24,585 nucleotides of DNA. It comes from a virus. The stretch spans positions 1-24,585 of the IMG/VR virus record IMGVR_UViG_3300025671_000504; one strand, given 5' to 3'. The translations under genes were made by a program, and so were the position numbers. Below are positions 20,271-24,585 of this stretch, piece after piece (position 1 is the first letter of the stretch; every line of letters starts with the position of its first letter). Below the pieces are notes generated by a model, which saw nothing but the letters and a program-made list of their open reading frames with translations, ran no database searches and was not told the DNA's origin.

Positions 20271-22042
20271 GCGAACCGCCTTCTACGCATAAGATCCTGA
20301 ATCGTAGCGATAGTCTGTTGTGACGTTACCTGCATGGCTTGCTGGATCTTGATATCTACTTCTGGCCCTGAGCCACGAGCGTCTACGTTGTTAATTATAG
20401 TAATTCCTTGGCCTTGGCCCTTGGTGTGATCAACAACAGTCTCATTCGGATGAAGTATTGCAGGGAATCCACCTTTTCCATCCATGCCGCCAGAACGGGA
20501 ACCAACACCAGTGAAACCACCGCCGTCGAATGACTGAGCCTTAATCTGCGCTACTTGCCCTAATCCAGCGGCTACTGTTGCTGCTGCCATTGCAAAGTTT
20601 AATGGTGGCGGGTATGAACTCATCGCCAGGGTAGCGCCCTGGTATGTTTGCATGATTGCTTGAGCAATCTGGAAAGCTTTATTCAGTTGGAAGAGCTTTT
20701 TATTATTCTGAGCTATGCCTGAAAATTGATTGCTAAGTTCGCCAAGAACATGGCTGGTTTGAGCCGTAGCCGACATCATCATAAACTCTTTTCGCTTCTT
20801 CTCGCCTTTAATGGCTTGTTCTTCAAAGAAACTGAGCTTCTTAACGGCTTCATCTAGCCCTTCAGTCATGGCGTCAGTGATAGCTTTGCCAGGGGCTTCA
20901 TTCGCTATCGTTTCTGCAACCCGTCTGGTCCCTGCAATAATTTCTTCAAACGCTGCATTAATCCCTTCGCTTGGCAATGGCTGATTCAACATCTCAGCAG
21001 CTTGTTGCATACCCAATGCAATAGCGCCATCCATGTTGGCAACCATTTGCTCGACAGCACCAGTATCGATAAGATCCATTCCAAAGACACTAGCCATCTT
21101 GTTATATTTTTCGGCTAAATACGTGAAGGCTGGATCTACTTCCTCCAAAATCATCTTAGTGACTTCTAGCAATTTGACAGATAGGTCTTTAAAGCCTAAT
21201 CGGATGATAAATAGTCCATCAGCGAGCTTTCCGTAAGCATTAAGAAGAACTTGAACGACTCGTTGACCAATCGTACCAAAGTCCTCGTTGTCTAATGCAG
21301 CTTGCCTAAAGTCATCAGCGACTACTTTGATTAACGGACTAAATGATGTGGCGAGTTGATTGCCTAAACCCGTAAACACGCCTGCTGCCCTAGTGACAGC
21401 ATCATTAGCCATCTCAATCTGTGCCGCATCAACCCTGGAGATAGCTATCCCTAGATGTTCAGCTTCAGCGGCCATAGTCTGAAGATTTTCAGAACCGCCG
21501 CCGATCATGTTCAATACGGCAACGCCTCTAGCCCCAAACAAATCAGTAGCAATCCTTACCCGATCGGTCTGGGTCTCTACATTTTTCATTGCATCTGCTA
21601 CTGCCAGCATCTGCTTGTCTAGCGGCATCTTCTCTAGGATTGCAGCATTCAGACCTAATTCAAGAAGCGCATCTTTAGCAACGCCAGTTCCATCGGCAGC
21701 ATCAGACACGCCAACGGCTAGGTTCTGTAGAGATTTCTCTAGGGTTCTGTTTTCGACGCCAGCTAATGCGGCTGCGTGTTGCAAACCTGCAAGTTGTTCT
21801 GTGGCTATGCCTAATCTGTCTGATGTTTTGGCAAGAGCATCAATACTCGTCATCGATGCTTTAGTTAGGGCTGCGGCGGCTGCTACGCCTGCGGTAGCAA
21901 ATGCTATCCCAATCTTCGCAACTTTAGCTGCTGTGTGGGCTGCTGCATTACCTAAAGATAAAAGACCTTTATTAGCTCTACCAAAAGTTTTGGTAAACCT
22001 GTCTTCTGCTGATATTGGAATTCTAACGGGATTTGTTGCCAT
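20267..22042 (-). CDS. Tail tape measure protein
   Basis: 591 aa. It has a long helical body rich in Ala, Leu and Gln, a hydrophobic stretch near 33-62 (KVAKIGIAFATAGVAAAAALTKA), and the typical C-terminal Gly-rich segment at 505-540 (DGGGFTGVGSRSGG, then FPAILHPNETVVDHTKG) and a basic end (RRRRFA). Tape measures set tail length, roughly 0.15 nm per residue, so about 90 nm here, a rule of thumb. It overlaps the GT frameshift product by 20 nt and the next gene as ATGA, the classic order of chaperone then tape measure. Confidence 0.9.
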   Translation of the reverse strand: MATNPVRIPISAEDRFTKTFGRANKGLLSLGNAAAHTAAKVAKIGIAFATAGVAAAAALTKASMTSIDALAKTSDRLGIATEQLAGLQHAAALAGVENRTLEKSLQNLAVGVSDAADGTGVAKDALLELGLNAAILEKMPLDKQMLAVADAMKNVETQTDRVRIATDLFGARGVAVLNMIGGGSENLQTMAAEAEHLGIAISRVDAAQIEMANDAVTRAAGVFTGLGNQLATSFSPLIKVVADDFRQAALDNEDFGTIGQRVVQVLLNAYGKLADGLFIIRLGFKDLSVKLLEVTKMILEEVDPAFTYLAEKYNKMASVFGMDLIDTGAVEQMVANMDGAIALGMQQAAEMLNQPLPSEGINAAFEEIIAGTRRVAETIANEAPGKAITDAMTEGLDEAVKKLSFFEEQAIKGEKKRKEFMMMSATAQTSHVLGELSNQFSGIAQNNKKLFQLNKAFQIAQAIMQTYQGATLAMSSYPPPLNFAMAAATVAAGLGQVAQIKAQSFDGGGFTGVGSRSGGMDGKGGFPAILHPNETVVDHTKGQGQGITIINNVDARGSGPEVDIKIQQAMQVTSQQTIATIQDLMRRRRFA

Positions 22043-22504
22043 CTTTTATCTCAAAATATGATGTCCAACCTTGGAATTCGACCAAACTCATTTCCATAAT
22101 TTCATCCACAGTTTTATGCAGATGTTCCGCTAACTGGTAGCAGAAGAATAGAGCCTGATCGTTTCTCAGTTTCCCGCTATGTCTTCCGCTTTAGGCTGCA
22201 TATCTGCGATTTCACCAGCAACCCTAATTAGAACATCAGGATCCACTGATCTGACAATCTCAACCTTTTCAGCCTTTTTGAAGCATGGCTCATTGTTGCT
22301 ATCTATCAAATAATAAATAAGCGTTAAAGCCAACCCTTCATCCATCTGGTTTCCAGTGAGCTTTGCCTGGATTTCCATTTTGTTCTTAACGGAAATCTGG
22401 GGACGCACATAATACGTCCCACCCCATTCAGGAATCTCTATTGGCTTCGGATCTGCGCTAAGGACTTCTTGGTAATGTGCTTTAGCTTTATCAAGAATGT
22501 TCAT
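22023..22504 (-). CDS. Tail assembly chaperone GT, made by a -1 ribosomal frameshift (gpGT-like)
   Basis: The G frame (112 aa) ends GGA AAC TGA. A -1 slip at GGGAAAC (22175..22169) opens a 48-codon extension from 22169 to the TAG at 22023. Translated, it reads LRNDQALFFCYQLAEHLHK, then TVDEIMEMSLVEFQGWTSYFE and ends NKSR. EFQGW...YFE is typical of T-domains of tail chaperones. The product is about 160 aa. As in lambda, the G and GT forms would bind the tape measure and recruit tail tube protein. The extension is not annotated as a start-codon frame and is easily missed. Confidence 0.85.
22166..22504 (-). CDS. Tail assembly chaperone G (unshifted product)
   Basis: 112 aa, starting as TAATG with the tail tube stop. 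WGGTYYVRPQISVKNKMEIQAKL, LTLIYYLIDSNNEPCFKKAEK and a helical end match small alpha-helical tail chaperones between tail tube and tape measure genes. They are abundant but absent from the mature tail. The last codons form the slippery site, and the stop follows at once. Confidence 0.8.
   Translation of the reverse strand: MNILDKAKAHYQEVLSADPKPIEIPEWGGTYYVRPQISVKNKMEIQAKLTGNQMDEGLALTLIYYLIDSNNEPCFKKAEKVEIVRSVDPDVLIRVAGEIADMQPKAEDIAGN
22169..22175 (-). other. Slippery heptamer GGGAAAC for -1 frameshifting
   Basis: In the G frame it reads G-GGA-AAC, the X-XXY-YYZ form, with TGA directly after it. Lambda uses GGGAAAG at the same place. The re-read frame encodes the T-domain. I do not see an obvious strong stem just downstream; the adjacent stop may help the pause. 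Confidence 0.8.
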
Positions 22505-22890
22505 TATACTGTCGTGCTACTTAATGGGCCGCTGCCCTGGAAGGTAATTGATGCTTCAACCATGCCGTCAAACGATGCTGAACGACTAACACCAGTTACC
22601 AAAGCCGTACCAGTGTAATAAGTATCGCCACCAGCATCCCCTTCTGGGTATAAGCCAATAGTTACACTTTCGCCAACTGCCAAAGCCGTTTGACCAGCAT
22701 CAGTTTCGTCCCAATAGACATCAGCAGAACCAGTAAATGATTTCAATGTCGTTTTGAATGTCCGATCAGTCGCCGTCATTTTTGTGTCTTCAACCGTATC
22801 TGCGGTTTGTTCCAATGAAAATGATCTAACTTCTGCGACAGTGGTTCCATCTACCTTGACTACGCCATCTCTTCCAATATGAACAGCCAT
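22504..22890 (-). CDS. Tail tube protein paralogue B
   Basis: 128 aa. MAVHIGRDGVVKVDG, SFSLEQTADTVED, FTGSADVYWDETDAGQTALAVGE and the end SFDGMVEASITFQGSG match phage major tail proteins, forming the hexameric tube. More than half of its aligned residues are identical to the gene just upstream. It lacks the 'STKNDG' insertion and the Pro/Ala loop of the other copy. AAGGAG 8 nt before ATG 22890 is a strong ribosome site. Confidence 0.75.
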   Translation of the reverse strand: MAVHIGRDGVVKVDGTTVAEVRSFSLEQTADTVEDTKMTATDRTFKTTLKSFTGSADVYWDETDAGQTALAVGESVTIGLYPEGDAGGDTYYTGTALVTGVSRSASFDGMVEASITFQGSGPLSSTTV

Positions 22891-22902
22891 TTCAACTCCT
22901 TA

Positions 22903-23346
22903 TTATGGCGCTACTGAATCATAAGCTGTCAGCGCACCGCTACCTTGAAACGTAATTGATGCTTCAACCATTCCATCAAAACTAGCATTCCTGGTAATAC
23001 CTGTCACTATTGCATTGCCTTCATACATCGTATCAGCAGCAACCGCTGGAGGCCCAGCATCTGCGACCGCATCACCTTCTGGGAAAAACTTGATAGTAAT
23101 CTGTGACCCAATAGCCAAGGCAGTTTGACCGCCATCGGTTTCGTCCCAGTATGCGTCAGCAGAGCCAGTAAAAGATGTCAGAGTTGGCAAGAATACTCTA
23201 GCAGTTGAACCCATCGCAGAGTATTCAACAGTGTCCGCAGTTTCTTCAATAGAAAATGATCGCAATTCGCCTAATACGGTTCCATCATTTTTAGTTGATG
23301 TGCCGCCTACTTTGATGATTCCATCACGGCCTATATGAGTAGCCAT
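22903..23346 (-). CDS. Tail tube protein paralogue A
   Basis: 147 aa. Same family as the next gene: HIGRDGIIKVGG, SFSIEETADTVEYSAMG, FTGSADAYWDETDGGQTALAIGS, SFDGMVEASITFQGSGALT. Extra material is an 8-residue insertion near residue 18 and an Ala/Pro-rich loop (GPPAVAADT). It starts as TAATG with the 56-aa gene and has AAGGAG upstream. Which copy forms the bulk of the tube cannot be told from the sequence. Confidence 0.75.
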   Translation of the reverse strand: MATHIGRDGIIKVGGTSTKNDGTVLGELRSFSIEETADTVEYSAMGSTARVFLPTLTSFTGSADAYWDETDGGQTALAIGSQITIKFFPEGDAVADAGPPAVAADTMYEGNAIVTGITRNASFDGMVEASITFQGSGALTAYDSVAP

Positions 23347-23516
23347 TATTCAGACTCCTTCTCAATAACTTCTTCAGTTACTTCTTCAACAACTTCTTTT
23401 TTCTTTGAAGCCTTTTTTGGCTTCGGTTCTGTCCAGCCACGTTCTAGGTAATACTCAACTTTTGATGGATGAGGCCACAACGTAACTTTCCCATCTGGGC
23501 TTACTAATTCCTTCAT
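23346..23516 (-). CDS. Small linker protein with Lys/Glu-rich tail (56 aa)
   Basis: ATG at 23516 overlaps the tail terminator stop as ATGA, and TAA at 23348..23346 forms TAATG with the tail tube start. The first 28 residues (KELVSPDGKVTLWPHPSKVEYYLERGWTE) form a small beta/alpha unit, and the rest is a highly charged run (PKPKKASKKKE then EVVEEVTEEV). The tail resembles the disordered end of the 70-aa protein upstream. No function is known; the perfect couplings support a real gene. Confidence 0.7.
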   Translation of the reverse strand: MKELVSPDGKVTLWPHPSKVEYYLERGWTEPKPKKASKKKEVVEEVTEEVIEKESE

Positions 23517-23956
23517 AGGCTAGACTCCGCATTATTGACGGCTGTCCTATATTGTACCGCATAAGTTAGCGTAACAACACCTACGGGGCTTTCACCTTCG
23601 CCGTTATAATTAATCTCTGTGCTTACTAACTGACTGAATTTTGCCAGATTATTCAATGTTCTATCTGCGCCCATCGCCGCCTCTACTTGAGCGCAAATGG
23701 TGTCCACAGTATCGTCAAAATCAGTAGTAGCTTTGACATAACCTTCAATAACGATATTTAGATCTCTTTGGGCTACCAATGTAGAACCCATTACATCAGC
23801 ATTTGAATCTTCGCTGATTGAGTATACTAAAAGGGCTGGAAGGTTTGCGTCTTGTAACGGATAAACCCTAGACTGAAATACGTTAGATCCAGTCGTGCTC
23901 AATCCCGTAACTGTAGTCGCTACTTGTTCTCTGATTTGCTGTCTTACGTGGCTCAT
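23513..23956 (-). CDS. Tail terminator / tail completion protein (lambda gpU-like)
   Basis: 147 aa. HVRQQIREQVATTVTGLSTTG, VFQSRVYPLQDANLPALLVYSISE, and the later DFDDTVDTICAQVEAAM and TYAVQYRT strands follow the pattern of small tail terminator proteins that cap the tube and join it to the head. The position, after the head-tail joining protein and before the tail tube, is the usual one. ATGA overlaps with both neighbours. Confidence 0.75.
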   Translation of the reverse strand: MSHVRQQIREQVATTVTGLSTTGSNVFQSRVYPLQDANLPALLVYSISEDSNADVMGSTLVAQRDLNIVIEGYVKATTDFDDTVDTICAQVEAAMGADRTLNNLAKFSQLVSTEINYNGEGESPVGVVTLTYAVQYRTAVNNAESSL

Positions 23957-24255
23957 TGTTGTTCTAATGCCACCTCAGTCATACCTGTCCCATCAGGACG
24001 AACATTGACCGCCTTGTAAGTTATTGTTTCAATAACAAAAGTATCGTTATGGGCTAGACTTGGGGCATCTGCCGTTCTAATTACAGCTATAGGCTGGGTC
24101 ATTTCCATCCCAACCGTACCTGCATCAACAGAATAATACTCATTCAAGAAGATTGCTTTAATAACTGAAGATGATCCACCGTCAGGCGTATAGGTTGCAT
24201 CAACGCCAAAATCAGACAGCATAATCAACCTATCTTCTGGGGTTTCTACAGGCAT
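23953..24255 (-). CDS. Head-tail joining protein (lambda gpFII-like)
   Basis: 100 aa. An all-beta pattern: DATYTPDGGSSSVIKAIFLNEY, GMEMTQPIAVIRTADAP, HNDTFVIETITYKAVNVRPDGTGMTEVALEQ. This layout (short beta domain ending in 'Y.V..v.pDGtGmt.l.L') is that of gpFII-type proteins that stop the packaged DNA and receive the tail. It starts as TAATG with the 70-aa gene and ends as ATGA with the terminator. Confidence 0.75.
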   Translation of the reverse strand: MPVETPEDRLIMLSDFGVDATYTPDGGSSSVIKAIFLNEYYSVDAGTVGMEMTQPIAVIRTADAPSLAHNDTFVIETITYKAVNVRPDGTGMTEVALEQQ

Positions 24256-24467
24256 TAGTCAGCCTTCTTAGGACGCCCACGGCGCTTAGGCTTTTCTTCT
24301 GAATCTTCTAAACCCACGGATCTGTTCTCAACCATAGGCTCAGAGTAAGGTGCGATACGGCCAAGAGCCAATAACGTTCTTTCTTCATCGCCAGTTACAT
24401 CAACAATAGATCCCGCTTTAGATGGAGATTTATTGATGATGCAGCTTTTCAATACTTCATATTTCAT
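24255..24467 (-). CDS. Small head-associated protein with AT-hook-like tail (70 aa)
   Basis: MKYEVLKSCIINKSPSKAGSI and EERTLLALGRIAPYSEP form a small SH3-like beta domain, followed by ENRSVGLEDSEEKPKRRGRPKKAD. KRRGRPKK is an AT-hook core (R-G-R-P) that binds the DNA minor groove. Similar NR-(S/A)-VGL proteins lie next to capsid genes of other phages as I recall. It may be a minor head protein or help condense DNA. ATG 24467 follows the hairpin at 24483..24502. Confidence 0.6.
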   Translation of the reverse strand: MKYEVLKSCIINKSPSKAGSIVDVTGDEERTLLALGRIAPYSEPMVENRSVGLEDSEEKPKRRGRPKKAD

Positions 24468-24482
24468 AGATCACCAAGATGC

Positions 24483-24502
24483 GGCGGGGACGAATCCCCG
24501 CC
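24483..24502 (-). terminator. Perfect 8-bp hairpin with UUCG loop after the capsid gene
   Basis: GGCGGGGA-TTCG-TCCCCGCC, perfectly paired, 8 nt after the capsid TAA. UUCG loops are very stable. No T-run follows, so it is more likely to protect or partly terminate the abundant capsid message than to end transcription, given that the next gene starts 16 nt later. Confidence 0.65.
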
Positions 24503-24510
24503 TAATCCCG

Positions 24511-24585
24511 TTAGCTACCGCCGTCGTTTCCGAGGCAGAATGATACAGCGTGACGTACTGCAACATCGCAAGTTTGCATTGCAAT
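24511..24585 (-). CDS. Major capsid protein, C-terminal end only (partial)
   Basis: The last 24 codons plus TAA of a frame that continues past the window edge: IAMQTCDVAVRHAVSFCLGNDGGS. The ...DVAVRHAVSF... end is typical of major capsid proteins of the HK97 fold, where a final strand reads 'D(I/V)AVRxPxSF'. The gene order (followed by hairpin, small head protein and head-tail joining protein) supports this. Only the tail is visible, so the identification is moderate. Confidence 0.6.
   Translation of the reverse strand: MAMQTCDVAVRHAVSFCLGNDGGS

Noticed and set aside
21507-22061. A 184-codon rightward open frame across the tape measure gene
   Set aside because: It mirrors an Ala-rich helical gene on the other strand, has no ribosome site, and the tape measure identification is firm.

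Overview
This window is part of the genome of a tailed double-stranded DNA phage (Caudoviricetes) with a long non-contractile, siphovirus-type tail. The structural genes show this: the C-terminus of the major capsid protein, head-tail joining and tail-terminator proteins, tail tube, a frameshifted tail assembly chaperone, tape measure, a lambda-J-like tip protein and an S74-type fibre. The host is probably Gram-negative: the endolysin is a bare T4-type lysozyme without a cell-wall-binding domain, and the recombination genes are of the P22/lambda nin kind (Erf, NinB, NinG). No integrase, terminase or host gene is visible, so lifestyle cannot be decided here. The style of the fibre and tip proteins recalls aquatic phages, but that is an impression, not a measurement.

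Every confident gene is on the minus strand, so transcription runs from right to left. From 24585 down to about 18.3 kb lies the head-tail and tail operon: capsid end, hairpin, AT-hook protein, head-tail joining protein, tail terminator, a 56-aa linker protein, two paralogous tail tube proteins, G/GT chaperone, tape measure, and three tip-proximal proteins. From 18.3 to 10.7 kb are the 1,786-aa tip/host-specificity protein, an S74 fibre and small fibre-associated proteins. From 10.7 to 9.37 kb is a lysis cassette with several tiny membrane proteins and the endolysin. Most junctions are ATGA, GTGA or TAATG overlaps, which implies translational coupling.

A hairpin at 9349..9386 and an extended -10 promoter at 9285..9312 separate the late genes from a recombination block: Erf annealing protein, a 28-aa mini-protein, YqaJ exonuclease, an SSB-tail mini-protein, an XRE repressor, NinB, NinG, an HNH protein with a recombinase-like C-terminus, and DUF3310. 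A gene-free stretch of about 490 bp follows (5561..6052). It holds five 10-bp-phased TGACT repeats next to a rightward sigma70-like promoter, which is the best origin or regulatory-hub candidate in the window. Below it lie a zinc-finger protein, a ParB-like/Dam-type methyltransferase fusion, a PD-(D/E)XK nuclease, an SF2 helicase, a stand-alone CHC2 primase zinc domain, several small unknown proteins, a displaced gpZ-like tail completion protein, and a separately promoted small secreted protein.

The most unusual signals are: (1) a module of about 48 residues present four times in three consecutive tail proteins, each copy sitting in a loop or linker; (2) the phased repeats with the rightward promoter and a possible structured RNA; (3) a GGGAAAC frameshift site that rebuilds a gpGT-like chaperone; (4) tandem duplicated tail tube genes; (5) a 75-aa internally repeated protein with an SSB-type DDLPF tail inside a recombination operon; (6) a methyltransferase-nuclease-helicase gene trio.
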